A stretch of 64,000 nucleotides of DNA from Planctomycetota bacterium (GTDB taxonomy: Bacteria > Planctomycetota > Planctomycetia > Pirellulales > Pirellulaceae): the NCBI GenBank assembly GCA_963204915.1, contig CAUJHS010000109.1, positions 62,001 to 126,000 on the forward strand, read 5' to 3'. How positions within the stretch are numbered: position 1 is the first letter of the stretch; every line of letters starts with the position of its first letter. Made by a program: the position numbers and the translations under genes. This document shows positions 9,921-19,047 of this stretch, piece after piece. The notes beneath the pieces are model-generated. The model was given only the letters and a program-made list of their open reading frames with translations. It searched no databases and was not told the origin of the DNA.

Positions 9921-11504
9921 ATGCAGCCAGTCCTGATTGCGGGTCAATGGCGACCCTCGCACGCCGCGGCGCACTTTCAATCGGAAAATCCTGCGACGCG
10001 CAGCCGCCTTCCCGACGAATATCCCGTCAGCGCTTGGCAAGACTGTAATGAAGCGCTCGGCGCTGCCGCAGCGGCCGCCGACGTCATGCGGCGCTTACCG
10101 TCGGAGCAAATTGCAGCGTTTCTGGAGCGGTTCGCCGAGCGCATCGAAGCGAACAAGGACGCGCTCGTCGCGATGGCCCACGCCGAGACCGCCCTGCCCG
10201 TAACGCCACGACTTGCCGATGTGGAGTTTCCTCGCACCACGGGACAATTGCGCCAAGCCGCCGCGGCGGCCCGCGAAGGTTCCTGGGCCATGGCCACGAT
10301 CGATACGAAGAACAACATTCGTTCGGTTCTGGCGCCCTTGGGTCCCATCGCTGTTTTTGGACCCAACAACTTCCCCTTTGCCTTTAACAGCGCCGCAGGA
10401 GGCGACTTTGCCGCCGCAATCGCCGCGGGGAACCCCGTTATCGCTAAGGCGAATACTTCGCACCCGGGGACCACGCGCATCTTTGCGGAAGCGGCCTTCG
10501 ATGCAGTTCAAGCGACCGACCTTCCCAGCGCCGCGGTCCAGTTGCTTTATCGCACCAGTCACGAAGACGGCGAACGTCTTGTCTCTGATCCTCGTCTCGG
10601 CGCCACAGCCTACACGGGAAGTCGCACCGCAGGATTAGCACTGAAGGCCGCGGCTGACCGCGCAGGCAAACCAATTTACCTTGAGCTATCGAGCGTAAAT
10701 CCCGTGGTCATTCTCCCCGGCGCGATCCAATCGCGAGCGACGGAGCTTGTCAACGAGTTCACCACCAGTTGCTTGATGGGAGCCGGACAATTTTGCACGA
10801 ATCCCGGAATGGTGATCGTCTTCGCATCGGCGGAAAGCGAGGCCTGGATCAAGGCCGTCGTCGCCAAGTTCCGTGCTTCTCCGGACGGTACGCTTTTGTC
10901 GAAAGGCGTTGAGTCATCGCTCGCAACCAGCATTACAAAACTTCGCGCCGGCGGAGCCAATTTATTAACGGGCGATGACGCCGGTTCCGGCCAGGGATAT
11001 TGCCGGAAGAACACCCTGTTGGCCATTCAAGGCGAGCAATTTCTTCAAAACCCCGAGTTGTTCCAAACCGAGGCGTTCGGCAATGCGTCGCTGTTCGTTA
11101 CGGTGAGGGATGTGGCGGAGGCGCAGGGCGTACTAGCGCATCTGGAGGGCAACCTGACCGGGTGCATCTACTCGGATCAGGACGGCGCCGACGAGGACAT
11201 CTACGCCGCGCTGGCGCCAATCCTCCGCGAGCGCGTGGGGCGCCTGTTAAACGACAAAATGCCGACAGGCGTGGCCGTGTCACCTGCGATGAATCACGGC
11301 GGACCGTTCCCCGCGACAGGACATCCCGGCTTTACCGCCGTGGGTATTCCAGCGTCCCTGCGACGCTTCGCAGCGCTTCAATGCTACGATAACGTTCGAG
11401 CCCATCGACTGCCGCCAGCGCTCCAAGACCGTAACCCCAACGGTCGGATGTGGCGGCTCGTCGATGGTTGTTGGACAAAGGACAACGCACAAACGACGTC
11501 CTAA
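9921..11504 (+). CDS. Aldehyde dehydrogenase, 2,5-dioxovalerate (alpha-ketoglutaric semialdehyde) type
   Basis: NAD(P)-dependent aldehyde dehydrogenase. The ATG at 9921 gives 527 residues, near the usual 510-530 of this subfamily; the frame is open further upstream but into ftsY. The cofactor-binding segment reads FGPNNFPFAFN, the general base is Glu255 in LELSSVNPV, and the nucleophile is Cys292 in GAGQFCTNPG. The pattern NNFPFAF, NTSHPGTT and YTGSRTAG is that of alpha-ketoglutaric semialdehyde dehydrogenases, which end the non-phosphorylative breakdown of pentoses, aldaric acids or hydroxyproline. No other gene of such a pathway is nearby, so the physiological substrate is inferred. Its stop codon overlaps the stop of the convergent gene (11501-11504). 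Confidence 0.85.
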   Translation: MQPVLIAGQWRPSHAAAHFQSENPATRSRLPDEYPVSAWQDCNEALGAAAAAADVMRRLPSEQIAAFLERFAERIEANKDALVAMAHAETALPVTPRLADVEFPRTTGQLRQAAAAAREGSWAMATIDTKNNIRSVLAPLGPIAVFGPNNFPFAFNSAAGGDFAAAIAAGNPVIAKANTSHPGTTRIFAEAAFDAVQATDLPSAAVQLLYRTSHEDGERLVSDPRLGATAYTGSRTAGLALKAAADRAGKPIYLELSSVNPVVILPGAIQSRATELVNEFTTSCLMGAGQFCTNPGMVIVFASAESEAWIKAVVAKFRASPDGTLLSKGVESSLATSITKLRAGGANLLTGDDAGSGQGYCRKNTLLAIQGEQFLQNPELFQTEAFGNASLFVTVRDVAEAQGVLAHLEGNLTGCIYSDQDGADEDIYAALAPILRERVGRLLNDKMPTGVAVSPAMNHGGPFPATGHPGFTAVGIPASLRRFAALQCYDNVRAHRLPPALQDRNPNGRMWRLVDGCWTKDNAQTTS

Positions 11505-12844
11505 CGTTGCGCTTCGGCGCGTTTCCGAGCAACTTGCGGCGTAATGTATTCCGCCTTGGTGTCGAACGCGCGGTCCAGATAAATGTTCAATCCGTGGATC
11601 GCGTGTCCTTTGGGGCCGATCTCCCACGCGAGCTTGCGATTCTGGATCAGGGTATTGGTCAGAAACGTGGCCATGCGCACCATGCGAGGATCGAACAACT
11701 GCTCTTCCGGCAATGAGTAAGCGAGCCATTCGAACGTATGGCCGGTGGTTTCGACACGGCGTTCGGCGTCGCCCCAATCGCCGCGCCCGCGGAACCAGTT
11801 GCAGCTCATGCTGCCGTCGGCGTTTTGCAGGCTGAACGCATATTCATGGTAGTCATCGAGAAACGCCTTGGCCCGTTCCCACTGGCCATCCAAAGGTTTG
11901 CCATCACGTTGACGCATTCGAATCGCGTAGGCGTGTCCCGTAAGGCGATGCGTCCCCCCGCAAGCGGCGCCAATGATCGGCTGCGCTAATTCCTCTTGAA
12001 TTAATCGAGGAATACTCCAAGTCCGGCCTTTCTCGTCCTTCCAGGTTTCGTCGCTTTCCAGGTAGTACGATAGCGCGATCAACTTAAATGTCAGTTCGGT
12101 CTTTGGCTCGCATGTTCGCTTTTCATACTCGATAAAGTCCGCCACGGTGAAGTCGCGGCCGCCAACTTTCATCGAAGCTTCGGGCGACACGCGCCATTGC
12201 GCCAGCATCGCCAGAAATTGCCCGGCATGCCCTTGCGTTCCTTGCTTTCCCACATGTGCGGCCAGACGACCCTTATCGAGATACAGCAACTGTTGGCCGC
12301 GGCACTTGCCATTCCAGAGCATCCAGCCGATGGCGTTCACGCGCTGCGAACCCACGATGAGTTCGGTATCGGCGCCATAAGCAATTAAGGCGTGCATCAC
12401 GCTCCAAGGATCGCGCTCGCTCGCATTTTCGGGACGTTGCGAATAGTATTCGGCGCAAGCCCGCATCCGATCGCGTAATAGCGCCAACTCGGGCGAAAGC
12501 GCGACATCGGACGTTGTTTCGGGTGAGGCCGCTTCCTCTACAGCTGGAGGAATTGCACCCGCGTCCTCCGCCATGGCGTCCTCGGTCGAGGGAGCTACGA
12601 ACGCCCCGCTGTCCGAGTCGGTCGAGAGGTCGATACGCTCGGCGTCGACCGGCTTCGTCGGATTCACGGCGACCCGAGGCGATACCAAAACGGGGCCTTC
12701 AACGTCGGAAATCACGGCTGGTTCTGCGGCTAACGACGAGGGCAACCAAGGTATGCCCAACTGTGGAACCGCCCAAGTCGCAGCGCAAACCGCGCCAACC
12801 CCAAGGGCGCGCACAATCTGTGGGTGTCTGCTAGTTCGTTTCAT
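11501..12844 (-). CDS. Secreted helical protein of unknown function, terpenoid-cyclase-like toroid possible
   Basis: I do not recognise a named family. The ATG at 12844 begins MKRTSRHPQ and is followed by a hydrophobic stretch and LPSSLAAEP, a signal peptide; an earlier in-frame start at 12895 would bury it. The mature protein (about 400 residues) has an acidic, Ala/Thr/Glu-rich linker (about 50-130) and then a region rich in Trp, Tyr, His and Cys. A segment like EYAFSLQNADGSMS resembles the QxxDGS repeats of alpha/alpha-toroid proteins (prenyltransferase or terpenoid cyclase fold), but I see no catalytic signature. It is probably periplasmic or outer-membrane associated. Lone gene, convergent with the dehydrogenase. 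Confidence 0.65.
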   Translation of the reverse strand: MKRTSRHPQIVRALGVGAVCAATWAVPQLGIPWLPSSLAAEPAVISDVEGPVLVSPRVAVNPTKPVDAERIDLSTDSDSGAFVAPSTEDAMAEDAGAIPPAVEEAASPETTSDVALSPELALLRDRMRACAEYYSQRPENASERDPWSVMHALIAYGADTELIVGSQRVNAIGWMLWNGKCRGQQLLYLDKGRLAAHVGKQGTQGHAGQFLAMLAQWRVSPEASMKVGGRDFTVADFIEYEKRTCEPKTELTFKLIALSYYLESDETWKDEKGRTWSIPRLIQEELAQPIIGAACGGTHRLTGHAYAIRMRQRDGKPLDGQWERAKAFLDDYHEYAFSLQNADGSMSCNWFRGRGDWGDAERRVETTGHTFEWLAYSLPEEQLFDPRMVRMATFLTNTLIQNRKLAWEIGPKGHAIHGLNIYLDRAFDTKAEYITPQVARKRAEAQR

Positions 12845-13271
12845 GAGACAGGCTCTTCCGTGAGCGCGGAAGGGGCAACGTCGCAAGGCCGCCAAACCAC
12901 TACAACCATTTACCCCCGAAATGATGGACCGCGGTTTGCTTGGCAGACCGCGGCGTTCGCTAGTGGTGTATCGTCGACAGGGGCGCCTTGCTGCATCGGC
13001 GCACGGGTTTTGCCGGAGCGTCCGAAGGAAACCGATGCACTAGCTCATGGAAATAGGCTCAAGCCAAGCTCGCGAACGGCGCCAAAGGCCGGTCGCGAGT
13101 CGCCTGGGTTCAAAAAACTCAAGTTTGGCCGCGACCGGCGATGCCCAGTTCACCGGAACCTACAGATCGCCATTTCCCAGAAATTGGGTGCACACCCCGA
13201 ATACAGTCAAATTTCATGGGTCATCAGCGCGTCATCGGAAGGAGCAACGTTTCCAACGTCTACCCCCAGCT
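12845..13271. other. Intergenic region between two minus-strand genes
   Basis: 427 bases without a convincing gene. A plus-strand frame of 163 codons crosses it, but its composition looks like a chance frame and it has no recognisable motif. The region should hold the promoter of the secreted protein ending at 11501 and the 3' end of the HEAT-repeat gene, and contains the inverted repeat at 13088-13139. Confidence 0.5.
13088..13139. repeat. 10-bp perfect inverted repeat
   Basis: GCCGGTCGCG (13088-13097) and CGCGACCGGC (13130-13139) are exact reverse complements separated by 32 nt containing an A-run. It could be a long stem-loop or two operator half-sites upstream of the secreted-protein gene at 11501-12844. 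Function unknown. Confidence 0.5.
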
Positions 13272-13979
13272 TTAGAACCAGCTCAACCATCGCTGGGCGT
13301 ATGAAGGGCGATTGAAGTTCGTAGGTTCGCCCCCTTGCACAACTTGGCGCCAAGCGGCGACATCGCCGCCGTAATCGCGCCCCGTGGCGAGGCGTAGCGA
13401 CTGGATGGCCCGGTACTGCAACGCGGGGTCAGGATCGTCTAAAGCAACGCCCAAAGCTTCGATGGCGGCGCGGTCCTTAAAGTTGCCAAGCGCCTTCGCC
13501 GCCGCGATACGCACGTCAAGATCCGTATCGCTGGAAAGCGTTTTGCTCAAAGCTTGTATCGCTTGCTCGCTGCGCCGTGAGCCCCATGCTTCCACCGCAG
13601 CACGCCGAAGTTGCGGGTCTGGATCGGCCAGGGCCATGCGCAGCGACGTATCAGCCGTAGGCGTTTCAAACTTTCCCATAGCATGGATAAGTTCAAGCTT
13701 CGTAATGGGACTGGCTTCGCTTTGCAGCCGCTGTCCCAATTGTCCCGCCACTTGCTCGCGCTCGGCAGGATCCATTCGAGGAGCCCGATCGGCAAGACTT
13801 CGGATTTCCTGCAGCCGGTCGTCAATCGTAGGGCCGTACTGGGCAGGGTCGAAAACATCCTGCGGCTTGTAGAACGGATTCCACTGAGCCATGGACGACC
13901 CCTGCGCGCAGCCGACCATCGTCGACACGCCGACCAACAACGCAATCGCCGCGAACCGCTTTGTCAAACCATCCTCCAT
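13272..13979 (-). CDS. HEAT-repeat lipoprotein
   Basis: The ATG at 13979 gives 235 residues beginning MEDGLTKRFAAIAL, a signal peptide ending TMVGC, an acceptable lipobox, so the protein is likely anchored by its cysteine. A frame extension to 14069 is rejected because it would place 30 residues before the signal peptide. From about residue 70 the sequence is made of helical repeats of about 30 residues with the pattern ALADPDPQLRRAAVEAWG, DTDLDVRIAAAKALG and ALDDPDPALQYRAIQSL, typical of HEAT/PBS-lyase-like repeats. Such proteins are usually protein-interaction scaffolds; a partner cannot be named. The end reads YAQRWLSWF, a pattern I cannot assign. Confidence 0.8.
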   Translation of the reverse strand: MEDGLTKRFAAIALLVGVSTMVGCAQGSSMAQWNPFYKPQDVFDPAQYGPTIDDRLQEIRSLADRAPRMDPAEREQVAGQLGQRLQSEASPITKLELIHAMGKFETPTADTSLRMALADPDPQLRRAAVEAWGSRRSEQAIQALSKTLSSDTDLDVRIAAAKALGNFKDRAAIEALGVALDDPDPALQYRAIQSLRLATGRDYGGDVAAWRQVVQGGEPTNFNRPSYAQRWLSWF

Positions 13980-14084
13980 GAGCGGCGTGAGCGTGAGAAT
14001 GTACCGTGGAGAAAACTCCCGCTGGTTTGCGAGCGGGGGGACTCTATCAAAACGAAGCCGCCGCTGCAAGCCAAATCGGCGCTG

Positions 14085-14846
14085 TCAAACCTTTCGCTTT
14101 AGGCAATCTTCAACGGCTACAAGGGTTTTGCCGATCGCATCATGAATAACGAGGTCGGCAATCGCGTCCAACGGTGTGGGATCGCGATTAATGATGACAA
14201 GCCGCCCTCCTTCGCGACTTGCTAACTTAGGCAACTCGTTGGCCGGAGAAACCACCAGCGACGATCCCAAAGCAAGAAAAAGATCGGCGCCGCCGCTCAA
14301 CGCAATGGCTTCCGCCAACACATCTTCAGGCAGCATTTGCCCAAACGAAACGGTGGCGTGCTTCAACAAGCCTCCGCACTGCGAGCAGGTTGGCACAGCG
14401 TCCTCACGCAGGAACTGCTCTACCAGGGGGTCCGCGGGTTGCCGATCGCCGCAATCCAAACATGCGATCCAACGGGCGGTTCCGTGCAACTCGAGCACTT
14501 TGCGACTCCCCGCGTCTTGATGCAAACCGTCAATGTTTTGCGTAATCACGCCCTGGATCAATCCGTCACGCTCCCATCGCGCCAGGACTCGATGGCCTGC
14601 ATTGGGCTGGCTTTCCGCAAAGTCTCGATGCGCCACGGCCTTTTGTCGCCAATATTCATGGCGCGCTGCGGCGCTTGCCAGAAAGTCGTCAAAATAAACT
14701 GGTTTTGACGTGGCCCAGATACCGCCAGGAGAGCGAAAGTCGGGAATCCCGCTTTCGGTGCTGATTCCCGCGCCAGTAAAGCAAACCGCCTTTTTTGCGG
14801 CGCCAAGCCAGTCAGCGAGTTGTTCTTGTGGCGACACGGCCTGCAC
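14085..14846 (-). CDS. cobB: NAD-dependent protein deacylase (sirtuin)
   Basis: Removes acyl groups from lysines using NAD. The 253-residue protein has all expected parts: the NAD site GAGISTESGIPDFRS (25-39), TQNIDGLH (102-109), catalytic His121 in ELHG, a zinc knuckle with Cys129, Cys132, Cys154 and Cys157, and ALGSSLVVSPANELP. This is the bacterial CobB class. An Ala-Ala-rich segment at 58-61 precedes HEYWRQK, where class III enzymes have Tyr and Arg for succinyl recognition; I cannot settle deacetylase versus desuccinylase by eye. mobA ends 26 bp upstream on the same strand, so the two may be cotranscribed. Transfer of the symbol cobB is by family. Confidence 0.92.
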   Translation of the reverse strand: MQAVSPQEQLADWLGAAKKAVCFTGAGISTESGIPDFRSPGGIWATSKPVYFDDFLASAAARHEYWRQKAVAHRDFAESQPNAGHRVLARWERDGLIQGVITQNIDGLHQDAGSRKVLELHGTARWIACLDCGDRQPADPLVEQFLREDAVPTCSQCGGLLKHATVSFGQMLPEDVLAEAIALSGGADLFLALGSSLVVSPANELPKLASREGGRLVIINRDPTPLDAIADLVIHDAIGKTLVAVEDCLKRKV

Positions 14847-14872
14847 TCCCAGGTGATAACGCTGCCCAAAGC

Positions 14873-15493
14873 CTATCGCGGAACGGGGACGATCGGCAAA
14901 CCCTCGGCTGCCAAGGCGTTCGCGTAATCCTCAGGACAATTCAGATTCGCCAAGGTTCGCAACTGAGGATCGACCTCGCGCAGCAGTTCCAGTGGCACAT
15001 AGCGTGTGTTTGCCTTCTCAAACAAATACACAGGTCGCAGCCGGTCTTCCGCCAACAACGCTTCTGCCAGCGGAAGCACGCTTAACCGGTAAACAGCGGC
15101 CAAGGGATGGTAGAAGGCTCCTTCGCAGGGTACGGCAATCTGACAGTCGCCCAACAGGTCGATCATTCGTCGCACAAACGGCGGGGCTAGTTGGGGAGAA
15201 TCACAACTGGCGACGTAGGCAGCGTCACAAGCCCCGACTAACGCGGAAAGCCCCGCACGCAATCCTTCGAGGGGTCCTCGACCTTCCTGTCGATCAACGG
15301 CAATTTGGGTCGACGCCGGCAAAGCAGGTAAAACTTGTTGTGGGGCCGCAACAACCACAATCGGCGAAACCACTTCGCTCAATAAGCGCACCACGCGTTG
15401 CAACATCACCTCATTTCCAAAGGGAAGCCATGCCTTGGCATACCCCATGCGGGTGCTTTTGCCGCCACACAACACAACGCCGCCAAAGCGCAT
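14873..15493 (-). CDS. mobA: Molybdenum cofactor guanylyltransferase
   Basis: Transfers GMP to molybdopterin to make the bis-MGD cofactor of molybdoenzymes. The ATG at 15493 gives 206 residues, normal for MobA; ten further codons upstream are possible but unneeded. The nucleotide-binding signature LCGGKSTRMGYAK lies at 8-20, and the middle has GPLEGLRAGL and ASCDSPQLAPP, the counterparts of the GPLAG and CDxP motifs. LANLNCPEDY near the C terminus is the family's closing NxNTPEDY-like motif. No other Mo-cofactor gene is present. It is divergent from the TPR gene beginning at 15708. Confidence 0.9.
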   Translation of the reverse strand: MRFGGVVLCGGKSTRMGYAKAWLPFGNEVMLQRVVRLLSEVVSPIVVVAAPQQVLPALPASTQIAVDRQEGRGPLEGLRAGLSALVGACDAAYVASCDSPQLAPPFVRRMIDLLGDCQIAVPCEGAFYHPLAAVYRLSVLPLAEALLAEDRLRPVYLFEKANTRYVPLELLREVDPQLRTLANLNCPEDYANALAAEGLPIVPVPR

Positions 15494-15707
15494 TGAACAA
15501 TTCTCCCTGACTCCGCCGCCCACACCGCCTGGGGGAGACGGCGAGGCATACTATAATAACAGAACTCCCTACGGGAACGGTCGCCCGCCGGGCGGTGTAA
15601 ATTCACTGGCCCTGAGAACTTCGGCGGTAGGTTGGATAGAACGCTCTAGCGAACAAGCGCCAGCGTTTAGGAAAAAACGATCAACTTTGAAACAGGAGCT
15701 TCGACGC

Positions 15708-17075
15708 GTGTCCTTTATAAATCCACGCCTTCTGGCCATTACGATCCTGCTCGCATTTACGGCGGCGGCAAGTGCACAACCTTTTCGATCGAACACGAAA
15801 ACACGCCCGCGAACTGATGACTCGCCTTCCGCCATTCGCTACGCTCGCGGGTTAAACGCGTTTGCCAAAGGCGACCTGAAAACGGCGCAAACTGAACTGG
15901 ATGCTGCGATTCGGCTCGACGCCAAGCGCCCCGCGTATTTCAATACGCGCGGCCTGATCCACCTTAGTTTGGGCGACCCCAAAAAGGCCGTCGCGGATTT
16001 TGACGAAGCCGACCGATTGAATCCGCGTCACGCAGAGATCCTGAATAATCGTGGCGAGGCCTGGCGCGATGCGGGGGACTTTGAGAAAGCCCTTGCCGAT
16101 TTCAATTCCGCCGTTGAGTTAGCCCCGGACAAAGTCGCATATCTGAACAATCGCGGGCACCTTTACCTGACCTTCTTCAATGAACCCGCAAAAGCCATAA
16201 CGGATTTTGACCTCGCTCTAAGACTTGACAAATCCAGCGTGTATGCGTTGCTGAATCGAGGCAACGCCTGGAGAAACCAAAGGGAATTCGATAAAGCGTT
16301 GGCCGATTATCATGCCGTGCTCAAGATCGATCCCAAACATCCCGGCGCGTTCAAAAACCGCGGGGATGTGTGGTTGCAAAAGGGCGCCCGCGACAAAGCT
16401 CTCGCCGATTACACGCGAGCCTTGCAACTTGAGCCCAAATACATCGACGCATGGTACGCGCGAGGTTGGGCGCAAGAAGACGCCGGGCTGTTTCAAAAGG
16501 CAGCCGACGATTTCACCAAGGCGATCGCGATGCACCCGAATCATGTGCTGGCGCTGCTTGAGCGAGGACGCTGCTACTATAGCCTGGGACAACACGCACG
16601 AGCGCTCGCCGATTTAAACAAGGCCGCGTCGCTCGATGCGAATTCCGCGGCCGCGCTGTACTACCGGGGGTTAGCGCATCAGGCGACGGGAGCGTACGAA
16701 AAGGCGATTGAGGATTATTCGGCCACAATTCGACTCGATCCTAAGACCCCTTCGGCCTACAACGATCTCGCCTGGCTATTGGCGGCGTGCCCCGAAGAAA
16801 AACATCGCGATCCCGCCACCGCGCTCAAGAGCGCACTCACCGCGGTGGAGTTATCGTCCGAGCCGTCCTGGCGATTCCTGGATACCCTGGCCGTTGCGTA
16901 TGCCGCGACCGGCGACTTTGCTCAGGCCGTCGAAACTCAGAAGCAAGCAATTGGCCTGGCGCCCGAAGAATCCGACAAGAAGTTGCTTGCGGAGCGGATG
17001 AAGCTGTTCGAGGAGAAGAAGCCGTACGTCGAACCTGCCCCTAAACCGGCGACCACGGCAGCCCGCGAATTCTAG
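15708..17075 (+). CDS. Secreted tetratricopeptide-repeat protein
   Basis: The frame is open from 15435 but overlaps mobA antisense. I choose a GTG at 15708 because AGGAG lies at 15694-15698 with good spacing and the new N terminus is a signal peptide (positively charged start, LLAITILLAF, then ASAQ). The 455-residue protein then holds about nine TPR units from residue 45 to 400, with repeated patterns such as FNTRGLIHLSLGDPKKAVAD, LNNRGEAWRDAGDFEKALAD and YYRGLAHQATGAYEKAIEDY. The C-terminal part is Lys/Pro/Ala-rich. It is likely a periplasmic protein-binding scaffold; no partner is evident. A strong intrinsic terminator follows at 17120. Confidence 0.85.
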   Translation: MSFINPRLLAITILLAFTAAASAQPFRSNTKTRPRTDDSPSAIRYARGLNAFAKGDLKTAQTELDAAIRLDAKRPAYFNTRGLIHLSLGDPKKAVADFDEADRLNPRHAEILNNRGEAWRDAGDFEKALADFNSAVELAPDKVAYLNNRGHLYLTFFNEPAKAITDFDLALRLDKSSVYALLNRGNAWRNQREFDKALADYHAVLKIDPKHPGAFKNRGDVWLQKGARDKALADYTRALQLEPKYIDAWYARGWAQEDAGLFQKAADDFTKAIAMHPNHVLALLERGRCYYSLGQHARALADLNKAASLDANSAAALYYRGLAHQATGAYEKAIEDYSATIRLDPKTPSAYNDLAWLLAACPEEKHRDPATALKSALTAVELSSEPSWRFLDTLAVAYAATGDFAQAVETQKQAIGLAPEESDKKLLAERMKLFEEKKPYVEPAPKPATTAAREF

Positions 17076-17119
17076 GCATAGATTGCCGAGCAGATAACTC
17101 GTCGCGAAGCCGTCCAACG

Positions 17120-17162
17120 AGGCGCATATCTTGGGAGTTTTCCCGACGATGTGCGCCTTTTT
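17120..17162 (+). terminator. Intrinsic terminator after the TPR gene
   Basis: The outer stem AGGCGCA (17120-17126) pairs with TGCGCCT (17152-17158). An inner stem pairs TTGGGA with TCCCGA around a GTTT loop. The hairpin runs into TTTTT (17158-17162). It separates the TPR gene from the nitrogen locus. Confidence 0.85.
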
Positions 17163-17360
17163 CCTTGCGCGGGCATGATGGATCGGTATCCCGTTTTCTC
17201 CGTCAATGCACTTGCCTATTTGCGCTGCGTCGGCCGCATCTAACTTAGGCACTCGTCATCGAGTCCCTCGCTCGCCCGCGAGGATCGCCATTGTTTTCAT
17301 TTATCGCAACTCGTTTTTCTTCAACCACTTACACGCCAATCTCTGAAGTGGCCTGCACTA

Positions 17361-17405
17361 TTGGTACGAACCTTGCCTAGCGTGGTTCCAGCACTAGGCA
17401 TGCCT
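17361..17405 (+). promoter_or_regulatory. Sigma-54 (-24/-12) promoter of the first amt gene, with palindromes
   Basis: TTGGTAC-N5-TTGC (17361-17376) matches the sigma-54 consensus, with GG and GC separated by exactly 10 bp. The -12 element overlaps an inverted repeat TGCCTAG (17374-17380) / CTAGGCA (17394-17400), and a palindrome AGGCATGCCT follows (17396-17405). TGCAC directly precedes the -24 box. The same arrangement is present at 19698. The start codon is about 105 nt downstream of the expected transcription start. Nitrogen control by RpoN and an NtrC-like activator fits the gene. Confidence 0.75.
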
Positions 17406-17493
17406 TCGTCGAAACCCTTGGTGTTGCGTGCAGGCAAGGCGCGATAGCCCCAAGGCATTGGGTTATTTTCAATTCCTTCTGGAGCGTGGCGAT

Positions 17494-19029
17494 ATGAGAG
17501 AAACGATTCAACGATGTTTGTACTTTGCAGGAGCCATTTTCCTGCTTGGCGCGTGTCTGTGGGTGTCCCCCGCGTACGCTCAGAGTGAAGCGTCCGCGGC
17601 AACCCCCGAAGCTGATGCGGTTGCAACAACGAACGAAACTGCCACCGAAACCGTGGTGGAAGAAACCGCTTCCACGGAAGCGGCTGATCCAAACACCGCT
17701 TTGCGAACCGAAGTGAAAGTCTGGGTCGACACGCTGTGGGTCGCCATTGCCGGCATGTTGGTGTTCTTTATGAACCTCGGCTTCGGCTGCGTGGAGTCTG
17801 GATTTTGTCGCGCGAAGAACTGCGTCAACATCCTTTCCAAAAACTTCATCGTCTTCGCAGTCACCTCGATTGTCTTTTGGATCATCGGCTTTGGTCTGAT
17901 GTATGGTGACGGCAGCGGTTATGTAGGAACCAGCGGTCTTTGGATGGTGAGCGGCGCCGACAATAGCCCTGCAACGTCCGACGCCTACGAGGGCGAGTAC
18001 AGCGCTCTGAGTTGGACCGGCGTTCCCCTGGCTGCGAAGTTCTTCTTCCAATTGGTCTTTGCCGCCACTGCCGCCACAATCGTTTCGGGAGCTGTCGCGG
18101 AACGTATCAAGTACCTCTCGTTTATTGTGTTTAGCGTCATGATGGCCATTTTCATCTATCCGGTCGTCGGCCATTGGATTTGGGGCGGCGGGTGGCTTGC
18201 ATCGCGCGGATTTTTGGATTTCGCCGGCTCAACGCAGGTTCATTCCATTGGTGGTTGGGCCGCGTTAATGGGCGTGATCTTCCTCGGTCCCCGTATTGGA
18301 AAGTACACGGCCGAAGGCAAGCCTCGCGCGATTCCCGGTCACAATTTGACGGCGGCTTTCATTGGCTGTCTGGTGCTCTGGCTCGGTTGGTTCGGTTTCA
18401 ATCCGGGCAGCACGATGGGTGTTGACGTAGACGCCATTTCAGATGTGTTAGTAACCACCAACGCTGCTGCGGCGGCCGCGACGTTAACGGCCACGGCAAC
18501 CGCTTGGCTCTTGCTCGGCAAACCCGATCTTGGAATGACGCTCAACGGGTGTCTCGCCGGCCTCGTCGCCATTACGGCGCCTTGCGCGTGGGTTTCGCCG
18601 CTTTCGGCAGTGATCATTGGTTCGGTCGCTGGCGTGCTCGTGGTGTTCGCAGTGCTGATGTTTGACCGGATTAAAATCGACGACCCCGTGGGCGCCACGT
18701 CGGTTCACTTGGTAAATGGCGTATTTGGAACCCTGTGTGTTGGCTTGTTTGCCGACCCGACCATCCTCGCCGCTCGCGGTTTGGACACAGAAACCTACAA
18801 GGGCGGCTTGTTCTTTGGAGGCGGCGCCGACCAGCTCATCGCACAGTTAATCGGAATCGGAGCGACCGCCGCCTATGTGGTGGTTGTCTCGGGTTTGTGC
18901 TGGGCGGTGCTCAAGTACACGATTGGAATTCGTGTTTCGGCCGAAGAGGAAATGTCAGGTCTCGACCTTGGCGAACATGGGAACGAGGCTTATCACGGAT
19001 TTGCCATGACGGCGACGCCCGAAGGTTAA
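17494..19029 (+). CDS. amt: Ammonium transporter, plant AMT1-like subfamily
   Basis: Trimeric inner-membrane ammonium channel. The ATG at 17494 is preferred (GGAG at 17481-17484) over an open frame from 17428. The 511-residue product has a signal peptide (VSPAYAQ), an acidic Ala/Thr/Glu-rich periplasmic linker to about residue 75, then eleven expected membrane helices. VESGFCRAKN near the first helices is the pattern of the AMT1-like branch rather than classical AmtB. Pore residues are present: DFAGSTQVHSIGG carries the conserved Asp and first pore His, and GATSVHLVNGVFG carries the second His. The C-terminal tail contains LDLGEHGNEAY, the site where PII proteins act in Amt proteins. The gene is followed by the structured element and glnK, so GlnK gating of this channel is likely. 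Confidence 0.92.
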   Translation: MRETIQRCLYFAGAIFLLGACLWVSPAYAQSEASAATPEADAVATTNETATETVVEETASTEAADPNTALRTEVKVWVDTLWVAIAGMLVFFMNLGFGCVESGFCRAKNCVNILSKNFIVFAVTSIVFWIIGFGLMYGDGSGYVGTSGLWMVSGADNSPATSDAYEGEYSALSWTGVPLAAKFFFQLVFAATAATIVSGAVAERIKYLSFIVFSVMMAIFIYPVVGHWIWGGGWLASRGFLDFAGSTQVHSIGGWAALMGVIFLGPRIGKYTAEGKPRAIPGHNLTAAFIGCLVLWLGWFGFNPGSTMGVDVDAISDVLVTTNAAAAAATLTATATAWLLLGKPDLGMTLNGCLAGLVAITAPCAWVSPLSAVIIGSVAGVLVVFAVLMFDRIKIDDPVGATSVHLVNGVFGTLCVGLFADPTILAARGLDTETYKGGLFFGGGADQLIAQLIGIGATAAYVVVVSGLCWAVLKYTIGIRVSAEEEMSGLDLGEHGNEAYHGFAMTATPEG

Positions 19030-19047
19030 TCCCCGTCATTGAAAGAA

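Noticed and set aside
12824-13315. 163-codon plus-strand frame across the gap before the HEAT-repeat gene
   Set aside because: No homology I recognise, no ribosome binding site, and it overlaps two real genes.
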